From Rhizophagus sp. LPA8_4_AMF (lineage: Eukaryota; Glomeromycota; Glomeromycetes; Glomerales; Glomeraceae): DNA of 23,730 bases. The position numbers and the translations under genes are program-made. Location of the stretch: the NCBI GenBank assembly GCA_021464525.1, contig JADRCO010000993.1, positions 1 to 23,730 on the forward strand, written 5' to 3'. The notes under the pieces were generated by a model that saw nothing but the letters and a program-made list of their open reading frames with translations, had not been told where the DNA came from and did not search any database. Shown one piece after another: positions 10,464 to 20,951 of the stretch (position 1 is its first letter; every line of letters starts with the position of its first letter).

Positions 10464-12691
10464 TCAATTACCATCAGGAATTTCAAATTCATTTTGATCT
10501 TCTGAATGAAGATTTGGATTATTATAAATCTCATCATCATTATCTATAAAATAAAATTACAGTTAGAATAATTTAATATTATTATGTTAATATTAAATTC
10601 ATATGCATACCATCAATATCTTGTTTCTTTGCTTGCCGCTTTATGGTTTCATAATTATTATGATTATCTAAAATAATATAATTAGAATAATTTTTCTATA
10701 TAAAAAATACACTATTTATATTAATTACTTACTGTCTTTTGAACTAATATGTAATTTTTGAAATACTTTAGACAACGTTCTACTATTTCCTGTATTTTAA
10801 GATAAAGTTAATATATTATTTGGACAATTATAAATTGAAATTTTAATAAATAACGTTTACCTTTAAAAATACTATTTATTTTTGATGTACTAGTATTATC
10901 CAAACCACTTGACTTATTGAAATCTTCAACTAAAAGAAAAAAGAGTTTGAATTATACTATATATAAAAATATCACAAATAATTTACTTACTATTTTCAGG
11001 AATGTTAAAACTATAAGCTTTACTATGATATGCTTTATTAAAAATAAAATATAAAATGTTACATTAAAAATATTAAACTTTTAAAATGATTTACTAAGAT
11101 ATATACCTTCTTGTTCTTCTATTATAGTATTTAAAAAACAAAATAATAATTTAAAAAAAAATTAATTTAAAAATCACAATGAAATTTCAGAGAAAAAACT
11201 GAAATATACCTTCTGTCGCATTTCTTGGCTCTGGTAAATTATCAAATTGATATATTTTACTTACAGATAATTTACTGCTTGCATAATAACAACTCAATAT
11301 TTCCAAGCTACTCATTTTATCTAAATTATTTGTTTTTTTAATTTTTTCCAAGAATTTTCTAAAAATATTTTTATTATCATTTGGTATGTTTTGATAATAT
11401 AATTTATTGATTTCTCTTATTTTATCATTAATCATAATAATATCGGGCCTTTTTGTTGGATCAACATCCCAACATTGTTCCATTAATTCTTTATATTTTA
11501 AAGGAGTTCCTGATATAATTTTTGGTCTCATACCATTAACAATATCCATTGCAAGATTATAATCATCATCATAATTAGTAAAAGGCGGTTGTCCAGACGA
11601 AATTTCCCACATTATCATTGCAATACTATATATATCAGATGCTTTAGTATATCCTTTTCCAGCAATAACCTCTGGCGCCATGTAAGAGAGATTTCCATAT
11701 ATACTTTCCAATGGTTTATCAGCAGGTCCACAAAATCCAAGATCACTAATAAACCATCTATCCTTATATTGATAATATAATATATTTCCTGAATGCAAAT
11801 CTCTATGAATTGCATTTTCTTCATGGATCCTTCTAAATGCTATTGTTACATCATTAATAATTTTAATTCTTTCTTTCCATGTAAGTTGACTATAATTTTG
11901 TTTTAAATATTCTCTTAAATTAGTATCTAATTTTCTCATTACAAGCATATAATTTCCATTTAATGAATCTTTAGTTAACCCATAACAGCGTACTATATCT
12001 GGCCATTTGTTAGATATTGTTAGGTGAGATTTGGCCTACAGAAGTTTTAAGTATTAAACAAAAAATATTTTTTTTAAAAAAATACTGTCTTTAATTAATT
12101 ACGTACCTCATCAAACCAATTTCTATTAGCACTTTCAACATTTTCTAGCTTTTTAAGTATAACTTTTACAATTCCGTATCTTTTTAATCGTTGTTCTGTA
12201 GAATTCCATTCATAATAATGACCATCAATCCAATCTGCCGTATAAATTTTGGAGAATCCACCTTCAGTTAGATATTTAATATTTTTTAAATTATTATATG
12301 GAATCCATTCAACCACATTATATGGAATAATAGTGTCCATTTGACATTTCTGAATTAAATCATCAATATCATTATTTTCAGATGTCCAATTTGAAAATTT
12401 TACTTTTAAATAATTTCTAATACAATATTCACAATATAATGTTGCTAAACATTCTTGTTGACAATTTTCACAAATTCTTCTTTTCCCTTTATTAAAAAAA
12501 ATTCTATTATAATCATAATCTTCAATTAAATATTTTACTACTTCAGATTTTTCATCTTTTGTAAGAGATTTATCAGCTAGAATAATTTGCTTTCTAAATT
12601 CATGTCGTTTATCTATATTGTCATGGTAATCAGTTAATACATGTGCTCTTCTATGTGCAGCATAAACTAAATCATATCGAATGGTTGACAT
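10464..12691 (-). CDS. TKL-type protein kinase with cysteine-rich N-terminus (575 aa, 8 exons)
   Basis: Exons on the minus strand: 12691-12107, 12035-11210, 11118-11107, 11032-10991, 10929-10861, 10789-10733, 10667-10611 and 10543-10464 (1728 nt). All introns are GT-AG, 61-91 nt. Residues 74-90 hold a zinc-knuckle-like CxxC/CxxC (C74, C77, C87, C90). The kinase domain spans about residues 140-405: a degenerate glycine loop (TEGGFS, 142-147), beta-3 lysine K180, alpha-C glutamate E195 exactly at the first splice junction, catalytic loop HRDLHSGN with D274 and N279, DLG in place of DFG at 293-295, APE at 315-317 and CWDVDPTKRP with R391. It should therefore be active. The family is a large Rhizophagus TKL expansion, and this copy is full length. 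The last 105 residues are low-complexity and acidic to polar, encoded by a run of small exons. Substrate and upstream signal are unknown. The stop codon after IPDGN is the simplest end; the same spot reads as a possible donor (GTAATT), so one more exon is not excluded. Confidence 0.92.
11107..11118 (-). other. 12-nt microexon of the kinase gene
   Basis: Twelve bases between an acceptor TATAATAG and a donor GTATAT restore the frame between the large kinase exon, which ends RNATE plus one base, and the next exon, which begins AYHSK. The result reads RNATE-EEQE-AYHSK. I recall the same EEQE wording in this position of related Rhizophagus kinases, which supports the call. Confidence 0.75.
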
Positions 12692-12881
12692 AATTAACTT
12701 TCGAACAAAAATTTAAAAATACGTAAGAGGCTCCATTTACCATTTATATTTTTTAACTCGGTGAGGAATTTCCGTTTGTATTACGATTATAAATAATCCT
12801 TACCAAAATTAGGCTAATACTGAACGTATCATGCGCCACAATTAATTTAGTGTCACCATGATACCACATTAATAAAAAAGA

Positions 12882-12889
12882 TGACGTCA
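12882..12889. promoter_or_regulatory. CRE/ATF-type palindrome TGACGTCA
   Basis: A perfect consensus bZIP (CREB/ATF) octamer lies about 190 bases upstream of the kinase start codon. A one-sided GTCAC follows within ten bases. Position and perfection make a regulatory role plausible, but an octamer can also occur by chance. The surrounding stretch to about 13000 is the presumed kinase promoter, and no clear TATA position could be assigned in such AT-rich DNA. Confidence 0.35.
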
Positions 12890-12899
12890 CAAAGTCACA

Positions 12900-15215
12900 A
12901 AAGTACATTTTTTGCGGTAAAGAAAAAAAATTGGATTAAAAATATTATTCAAAAATTTTCACTATAAAGCATATTTGAATTATTTCATAAATACAGTATT
13001 TAAAATTTCATCGTCAGATAAAAATTTTGAAAGGTCATTAGATAGGAATATGTTGTATTAAATGTTAATTATACTAAACTACGTCATTGAAATAAAAAAA
13101 ATAAAGTATTCAATTTTATAACCATAAATTTGTTTAGAAGGTATTTGTTTACAAAACAGGTCCATATAATCCTGTGTCCCAATTTTTGCATCTATTGAAT
13201 CCATTTCGTTCTGACCATGAACGAGATCATGTTCATGAATAAAATTAGGACCAGCTGATGTTTGCCCACAATATCTCTGCTACGTTTACTATTGTTTGAA
13301 AAAAATTTAAATATTTATTTCTATACCGATATATGATAAATAATGATTAATTAAATATAGTCAACTAACTCGGCTGTTTTTCTGAAGTGATACACCATGA
13401 TATTGAAAAATGTCTAATCATTAGAATTTTGTGAAGCTTTTGGCGAGTAATAAAAAAAAGCTTATATCTAGCGGTAATTAAAAAATAGGACTTTGATAAT
13501 TTAAATATGGTATGAAAAATATAATATTTCGGTTATTTTAGTTAATTAGATAGATATAATTAACTGATAAGTTCACTTTTTACTATAAAACATAAACATT
13601 AACCTAAACCTTTAATTGTCATTGATTTATTTAATACCATAATTCAGTATGTAAAAAATACAAGTCTCATTATAAAACCCTTTAATTAATCAAAGTTTAT
13701 ATATATAATTTTTATCAATCCCATTTTTATTATATAAAACATAATTCTATAGTTAACCAACCACTCAAAAATAATCTAAATAAAACCTGAATATATTTAA
13801 AAGTCGCTTTCTAATTTTAATAACAACATCAACTGAACAAGGTCTATTCACAATCCGATTCTTTTATCGAAGTTCGGAATTAAATTTCTGTTTTCTAATA
13901 AGTAGAAAATTCTGATAGAAATTTGCGCCAAATCCCATTGGCTAATAAACATGAATATGGAGTAAACCTAAGACTATCGATAGGAAGTTGTAACTTTTAA
14001 TTGAACGTTTAATAACATAACGAGAAATATTACATGATGGTAAAATGTGAGCGAGCTTTTCGGTCTGTTATGCAAATTTCTAATTTAATAAATGTATTAT
14101 TATATATATTATTACATAAACAAATATTTTCTTCGTCAGCAAGTGAATTCAAAAGATAAAATTTATAACCCTAATGATCACATTGTTTTTATCTTTTATA
14201 TGGATGACTTTTCAAGGATGTCTTTTTAAGTATTCTTTGAAATTAGGATTTGTTTACTCTAAGTCTCAACTTTCTTTTGTCCTTAAAGTTAATAACAGAA
14301 AAATAATCGAGATTTAAATTGTGGCCATGTCTTGTGACATGCGTTAATAAAAAAAATTCGAGGTACTAAATTAGGACATCATTAAAAGGAAAAAATTATT
14401 TTTTTATTTTTATACGAAAAAATATAATAATATATATATAAATATTGTTTAAAAGATTTTATATAATTTTATTATGATATTTAAAAAGTCTGTAAAACTG
14501 TGGTGAGAGATAATCCTATCAGCGGGAATAATTATCGGTATTTGTCGGAAAATTATCTGCGTGACTGCGTCCTAGTTAAAGTGGTTTTATCTATTATTAG
14601 AAAAAAAATATAAACGAGAAAATTAACCTACGATCTTATTCTCGTTATATCAATTGAAGTATATCGAAAGAAGATTTCCTAAAAAAATAAAATATTCGTC
14701 CATTAACAATAATTATTTTTATTTCGTTAATTACATACTTCCAAAAAATATTTTTGTATGCATAGTCGTTTCAAAATTCACAATGTTTAATATGCTTCAT
14801 TAACCTTAATTACACACTTGAAATTTTTAGTATTATGAAATGATCATCACATTATAAAGTTTAATTTTTAAAAGCCGATGTAATTAGAATATGAGTATAT
14901 GACCAATTATAATAAAAAATATGTACGTCATGACTCTTTTGTTGTATTTGTAAAATTTGAATATTCTGTTAAAATTTTACCACCTGTCAAGTGCTTCAAC
15001 GAATTTTTATTTGGATGTTTAAAGAGTGATAAAGTTATTAGTTTACTATAAGAGAACGTTTCAATTATGTAATTAGAATATTAGTTTATTAGCAGCAAGT
15101 GTGAACATATCTATTTAATTGTTGTACATTTCTTTTAATGAAAAGAATTTCTTGAAAAATTTTTGGACTAAAGTGTGTCTGTTCATTTGTCATACTATTT
15201 ACAAAATCTGAAAAA
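12900..15215. other. Gene-poor AT-rich region
   Basis: No gene supported. One minus-strand open frame of about 60 codons at roughly 13275-13090 includes GPNFIHEHDLVHGQNEMDSI in a locally GC-richer patch and could be a relic exon; its left part is bounded by an AG and a GTAAAC. Nothing else was recognised. Confidence 0.35.
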
Positions 15216-15218
15216 AAG

Positions 15219-15310
15219 CATTCGCTGGGGACAGAAGTCACCGGATATTATTTGCCGTGCTAATATTACTAGTATGGGTGATCCACCACTCAAAAAGGAT
15301 TAGTACTGAC
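15219..15310 (+). pseudogene. Possible 5S rRNA-derived relic
   Basis: The order of short blocks resembles 5S rRNA: CACCGGAT near 15239, then a TTTGCCGTGCTAAT stretch where 5S has its box A region, then TAGTATGGGTGATCCACC at about 15270-15286, which resembles the box C (GGATGGGTGACCACC) region, and finally GGATTAGTACTGA. Several bases appear missing or changed compared with a working 5S gene, so this would be a pseudogene or a 5S-derived retroposed fragment. The match is from memory and only partial. Confidence 0.3.
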
Positions 15311-15418
15311 ATTCAATACTTTCAACATTTCTATATTCGGAACAATCATGTTTCATTGTTTCAAGTTTTTTTTTACGATGATCTGCATTTTACAGTTTTA
15401 CAGCTGATTTCTGGACAC

Positions 15419-15556
15419 AGCAAATTTTAAAGAACTCGGAAATATTCGGTAAAGCTCAAAACAAAATAAAATTATACTACCATTCAGTCCATTCTCGGAT
15501 AATTTTTATTTTATATCAAACATTACCGAATATTTCCGAGTTCTTTAAAATTTGCT
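15419..15556. mobile_element. Foldback MITE with 34-bp perfect inverted arms
   Basis: The 34 bases at 15419-15452 (AGCAAATTTTAAAGAACTCG onward) are an exact inverse of 15523-15556, with a 70-base AT-rich centre. Outside the arms the right end reads GTGACTG followed by TA, and the left side has TA-CAGCTG at 15399, so the full element may reach about 15401-15565 with Tc1/mariner-like CAG tips and a TA target. The outer left part does not match the right, so the ends are uncertain. No coding capacity. Confidence 0.65.
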
Positions 15557-16135
15557 AAGTGACTGTAACTACCATAGCAAACAATTGACTAAGTTTTTTT
15601 CTCGTTTTACTCATAATAAAAAATAAAGCATTTCGCGTTTCACTTTGTTTCTTCTTTTTTTACTTTTCGCTTTTTTATATTCATGAAAATTATTTAAAAC
15701 AAAATAAATTTCAGAACTCGCGAAACTTATTTACATTATAAAAATATTAATATTGAATTAAACCGCCGTAATTAAGAAGCTTTAAATTTGTAAAAGAATT
15801 CTCTATAAGTATTAAAATAAAAAAATTGTATCTACATTGTTAAGTTTTTAGTAAATAAAACACACTATTGTGATTTATTAATAAATGTTATAATCTTGCT
15901 ATCTAAATTTTGAAATAAAATATTATTTTGTTAAAAATTCCTCGTTATAATATCGTTATATATAATAAATACCTTCAATCTTTCAATTTGGTCGATTGTT
16001 CAATACATTCTTGATCAAATTATGATCTTTCTTATCGGGTTTCCTCTTTTTTTCAGGCAGGAATAACTACATTTGTAGAAACAGTTAATCTTAACCTGGT
16101 ACCACACCTTCCATTTTACGGGAATAGATTTGATT

Positions 16136-16427
16136 TTACCGGTTATAAAGTTCCTTAAACTTGTCTAGTGTAGTACGTAATATTTGACCAGCATTTTGAT
16201 AATCCGTTTTAACATCTTTTAAAAACGTATTAAATGTAGAAACATTGATTTCTTCATTCCTTTCACTTGGTTCTCTACAAGAGAAAATGTTCAATCATTA
16301 GATTTTTTAAAAAACTATTTAAACGGGATTTGCGAATTAATGGAATAAATATAAACCTTCGATCCGTGATTTCTTCCAGATTATTATTAATAAAAGAGCT
16401 ACTACTTGATTTAATATAAAAAAATTG
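16136..16427 (-). pseudogene. Two-exon tail of an unrecognised gene or gene relic
   Basis: On the minus strand, an exon at 16427-16357 (SSSSSFINNNLEEITDR) joins through an 82-base GT-AG intron to 16274-16136, which reads REPSERNEEINVSTFNTFL and onward to ELYNR-stop, with the frame kept across the junction. The donor GTTTAT is weak. Upstream on the same strand, protein-like frames continue (VSQLKLLFVKQGEIAKKYLI at about 16610-16545), but I could not find splice sites that connect them in frame. It may be the 3' end of a real gene with missed exons or a decayed copy. No domain recognised. Confidence 0.35.
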
Positions 16428-16740
16428 CTATTTATAACATTAATAAATAATAAATTTTATATGCTGTTTTTACCCAAAAATTGAGTTTTTTGATAGCGTA
16501 AGAAAAAAATATGCAAAAATTGACTAACCTATAAGGTATTTTTTTGCGATTTCACCTTGCTTCACGAATAACAACTTGAGTTGTGAAACTTTAGAAACTT
16601 TATTTTTATTAAATATATCAATTTTACTTGATTGTAATTATATAAATGCTTCTACAATTTTCTTCGTGAGAGCCAAGAAAAAAAGAGATTATATTTGAAA
16701 GAGAGCGTGTGAGAAAAAAAAGAGAAATAATCGAGTATTA

Positions 16741-16860
16741 TGCGACACGAACTGTCATTAGCTGGATCAACGATCATGATTTCCGCCAGGGTACAGCCAG
16801 ACATTTTGATTGATAGCTGCGCCACATCATCGGCGCTAACCTGCAGACATTCAAGGTATA
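16741..16860. other. GC-rich island with open frames on both strands
   Basis: By count about 48% G+C, roughly twice the surroundings. The minus strand is open for about 65 codons across it (including ADDVAQLSIKMSGCTLAEIM), and the plus strand is open as well. On the minus strand it would lie upstream of the two-exon remnant, so it may be an earlier exon of that gene. Confidence 0.35.
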
Positions 16861-16880
16861 ATTTGAAAAAACCTAAATTA

Positions 16881-19454
16881 GGTGCTATTTGATGATCAAT
16901 TCATATGCGACTCGCATAAAAATTTTGAAAATTCAATTACTAAAAGAATTAAATTGTCATTATTGAGTCTTTCACATAATTACTATAATAGTAGGTTAAA
17001 GTTATTTCTTATAACCTATATCCGTAAAAATTAATGAAATATTTTTTTCTAGACTTATAAAGCAACAAATTTAATAATCATAATATTTAATATTTCTTAA
17101 ATTGTAGATAATGCATGTTATAATAAAATTAAATCTTTTATGTGGCATTTTATTATATAAGCCTGTATAAGCCTCTTTTTTTTTTGGTAATTATGAATCG
17201 GCTTTTATCGAGTGTAGGATCGCTTTACCTACTTATTATTTTCATTATACAGTATCTTGCAACAATGCGGAATTTGCGCCATAATAATTCATTCCATTAT
17301 ATATTTATGGTGAAATATTCTTTTAAATGAAACAGGTATAGATCAATATAATTAATCATCAATTTGAAAATTATTATTTGGCACCATTAAAAGTTGATTC
17401 GTTACGCCAAAATGAATTTCTGATTCAAAGCAAAATTTCCTTTTTAGAGTTCTAATTGGATGCAAATATTGAAAATTTGAAATTATTTATGTATAAATTA
17501 AATTTGAAATAACTAAACTTCTTGTGCACAAAAGTTTTGAAAGTCAAAAGGTTAAATTAAAGATTAATTTTGAAGATTAACATAAAAAATGCAGGGTATT
17601 GTCGAATAATTTGGAAATGAAGAGAAAGTATCTTACGTATATTGCATCATCTGATATTATATGAAATTTATCTGTTAAACTTTTTTAGTAAGAATTAAAA
17701 TCACTGTTCAACAAAAAAAAAAAGAAAAGATCTAGATAGAACCCAACATTGAATTGCATTCCCTATAATGATAGCGATTACTTCCATTATATTGACTATA
17801 ATATGTAACAATTATTCATGCATATTATAAATCATTGTAATTTTAAAATTTAAGCAGGATTGCGGTAAATGCCGAGGATCTTGAATATTAATTAATAGTT
17901 GTCAGGATATAGAGGATATAGAATAACATTATGAATAAAAGGGGTTGATCGAAAAGTTTGATCTGCTGCGGCCAATGAAGATCTTTTAATTATCACAATG
18001 CATTGACTATATCACAATCGTTAAAATAACATGACATGTGATTCAATTAAAAATATGAAATAAAAACAAAGTTTTATTTCGCTTTTTTTGTTTAAATGTT
18101 TTTTTCATGAGACGAAGAAGGTTAATTAGTTTATTCTTTGAAACATTCATAACATCATAATTCCTAAATATAAATTTAATCTTTCTTTAAATGTGTTCAC
18201 ACAGACTTACTACAATAGAAGAATGAAACGAAGATAAAAATACCGGATTTCATTAACGGATCAAAAAATAAAAAAGTGTAACAACTAAGAGTTACAATTT
18301 TTTTTTTTTTTTACCAAATTAGTAAACATAATGAAATAATATTTTTCTGATTAATAGATTATGAGATACGTTATCAAAGTTCAGATAAAATAGATAAATA
18401 TACAATAGTAGTGAACAGGAGGCACCAAGTTTGGGTTGTACAGGCATCATTTGTTCAATTTTTTTGCATATGGCGTATCCAATTAAACCGGATTACACGT
18501 AAATAAAGAATATATGTGCGTGAAGATATAAAGTAATAAATTTACATTTTAGACATTTCTTCTTAATAATTTCATATGTACAGTACATACCTTTTTTATA
18601 CTTTTAAACGATTTGAAATTCTGTAACATTCAACATCAACAAACGCCATAGAATCTTGGACGAATTCATCGAATTTTCTTTTTTTACCGGTGAAGTATGA
18701 GATAATAAATAAATCAATGAATGAATGAACGATTAAATGACGATTATTCATTTTTTACTTTTTAGATATACTGTGCCTTTTTCGGAATTGGCTTTATCAA
18801 GAAGAATCAATAGGGGACAATTATTTTTTTCTAAATATTATCAATTGGTCATTTGTTTAAATTTATATACTGTATTATATTGTTTTTTTTTTTATTTATT
18901 TATATAAAAAAATCTAGATTATCTGTGTTGACTGTCTACCGGTCATAAAATATTGAACCTTACATTAAATAAATATAGTTAATTATGTGTCCTGATTATT
19001 AATTATATTAATTGCATAATCACAATTGAATTAATTTTTTCACGTTTACTATAAAAAATCTAATAAGTACCACCGAAGGACTTTTTTAGTAAATGTATAT
19101 AATGTGATTATTATATAGTAAATACATATATTGTTTATTTTCAAAACTGGATTTGGAATGGTGCGATTTATTTATTTAATTTTTTTTTTTTTTAGAATTC
19201 AGTTTATCTTTTATTCGCCTCATTAAATATTCAAAGATTATCCATGCGAACTTAACTATTTTCGTAAATTAAAACAAAGTGGTATGCATGATATCTTTTT
19301 TAATCGATCTTAACATGCTTAGTAATGTTCGCTTTTTTTATATTGACTATAATTTATAATCGACTTTTTATATACAATTTATATTTTTTACATTTAACTT
19401 CAAATAGAAAAATATAGATAAGGCCAATTCAAAAAATAAATAAATATGCTAGTT
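16881..19454. other. Gene-poor AT-rich region
   Basis: No gene, RNA or clear transposon recognised. It contains homopolymer T runs (a 15-base run near 18298), short simple repeats such as AATG units near 18716, and the presumed promoter of the HMG-box gene at its right end. Confidence 0.4.
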
Positions 19455-19505
19455 TACCCTCCCCATTTTCATCTTCACAGTTCTAATTCTCTTTTCCTTT
19501 ATTTT
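19455..19505 (+). promoter_or_regulatory. Pyrimidine-rich leader upstream of the HMG-box gene
   Basis: A strongly C+T-rich tract on the coding strand ends about 15 bases before the start codon. Pyrimidine tracts of this kind are common just upstream of fungal start codons or around transcription starts. It supports the chosen start but was not tested further. Confidence 0.3.
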
Positions 19506-19519
19506 GATAATATTTGGAA

Positions 19520-20146
19520 ATGAGTATTAAAAATTCACCCAAATATGAAATTCCGCTCTTTAAAGTACCATTTCCACCAGAACTGTCAATAGAAGAGCTC
19601 GTGAGCAATAGGTCAGAAGGTAGACTTAAGTTGAAAGCTCCCAACGGTTACCTTATATACAGACTCGCATTTCTTAAAGAACTTAGAAAGCAAACTGATG
19701 ACAATGTGTCTATGACGAAAATATCGTCACGTATTAGTTCGATGTGGTTCAATGAAACAATTGCAGTAAGAGATGCTTATAAGGAACTATCCAAACAAGT
19801 GGAAAATCGACTAACAGAAATAAGGCAAAAGGAATTAGTTTTCATCGATGAGCCATTGTCACCATCCAGAATTACCGAAAACAACAATGTTGCTAATACA
19901 AGTCGCATACCAATCTTTTTTGACCCTTCCTACCAACTTTGCGACCCATTATATCCTCCATCACTACAACAGTACCCGCACCCACACTTCCCATCCGTAA
20001 ATTCAAGCTACAATCAAATCCTTTTTTCTGATTTTTCTTATCAACCATTTACACCAGTCAATGATTTCTTCAACATAAACAATACTATTGATTCATGTTT
20101 CTGTGAGGCATGCTGCAATAATTTTATCAATTACGACCAATCTTAA
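19520..20146 (+). CDS. MATA_HMG-type HMG-box protein (208 aa)
   Basis: A single-exon gene; the ATG at 19520 is chosen because upstream in-frame codons lack another ATG. Residues about 38-107 form an HMG box of the fungal mating-type A (MATA_HMG) subclass: KAPNGYLIYRLAFLKEL at its start, the conserved tryptophan W76, then a helix-forming AYKELSKQVENRLTEI. The preceding IPLFKVPFPP...ELVSNR segment also matches this Rhizophagus family by recall. The box should bend and bind the DNA minor groove, so the product is a likely nuclear transcription factor. The C-terminal half (about 110-208) is rich in Pro, Tyr, Ser and Asn and ends in a cysteine cluster (C193, C195, C198, C199). Rhizophagus carries dozens of such paralogues, and homeodomain genes, not these, mark its putative mating-type locus, so no sex-determination role should be assumed. 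Neighbours give no functional hint. Confidence 0.88.
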   Translation: MSIKNSPKYEIPLFKVPFPPELSIEELVSNRSEGRLKLKAPNGYLIYRLAFLKELRKQTDDNVSMTKISSRISSMWFNETIAVRDAYKELSKQVENRLTEIRQKELVFIDEPLSPSRITENNNVANTSRIPIFFDPSYQLCDPLYPPSLQQYPHPHFPSVNSSYNQILFSDFSYQPFTPVNDFFNINNTIDSCFCEACCNNFINYDQS

Positions 20147-20951
20147 ATCGAAATTGGTCAATGCTATATTTTTCAATAATATTATTCTCGTTTATTTGTT
20201 TTTCTTTTCATTATTATTTTTGTTTTATTTTCGTTTATTTTCGTTTATTTTTAATCCATTTCGATTTTTTTCTTCGTTCGGTTCACCCTTTCAATATATT
20301 TTGAACGCTATTATATTCCGGAATATATTTTTATTTCACCGTTGTTTTTTTTCGTTTATTCTCAAAATTCGTATCACCAAAATTTTGGTTTTAAGATTTG
20401 AAATCATAATTCATTATTCTGAATTAAGATTTATTAAGAACTCTTTAAGTTTTATAAAATAAGTAAATAAAATAAAAGATAATTATGTGATAAAATGTTA
20501 TTATATAAAAAATTTATGTTGTGACGTGTTTAGTTATTATATCATATTAAAAACTCGTATCACCGATTGACAATGATAAAATCACAATTGTGTAGCATGA
20601 TTTTTCGCCGGATTTATAAACCCTATATTTTATGATAAAATTTTATAAAATTTTCTTTTTAAATAGAGGGTACATGTTATATTTTCTTTTTATTTTCATT
20701 CCTAAATTCTAATTTGTAATTCTGATTAACTAAACTACCTCCAATACCGCTATCTTATTTAAAAATAAAAAATTAATACTTATAAAGCGAAATATATTAA
20801 ATATTATTCCGGTTGAAGATTATTAATTCAAAAATAATTATTGTTTCAATTTAATATATAATATACGGTAATCAATGGTACAATTATTGTATTAAAAATA
20901 GTTAAGCAAAACTTTCGACCTAGCAACATTTTTGCCGATTGGCCATGTGAA
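20147..20951. other. 3' flank of the HMG-box gene
   Basis: T-rich on the plus strand at first, with three short repeats of a TTCGTTTATT-like unit at about 20215-20255, then AT-rich sequence. It probably includes the 3' untranslated region. The overlapping plus-strand frame at 20088-20462 is a low-complexity Phe/Ile run and not a gene. Confidence 0.4.

Noticed and set aside
11589..11824. Open frames on both strands within the kinase exon
   Set aside because: Shadows of the kinase reading frame, which carries all catalytic motifs.
17142..17330. 62-codon plus-strand open frame with hydrophobic stretches
   Set aside because: AT-driven composition, no signal, no recognised family.
20088..20462. 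124-codon plus-strand open frame overlapping the HMG-box stop
   Set aside because: Phe/Ile/Leu run produced by T-rich sequence; starts in a wrong frame inside the HMG-box gene.
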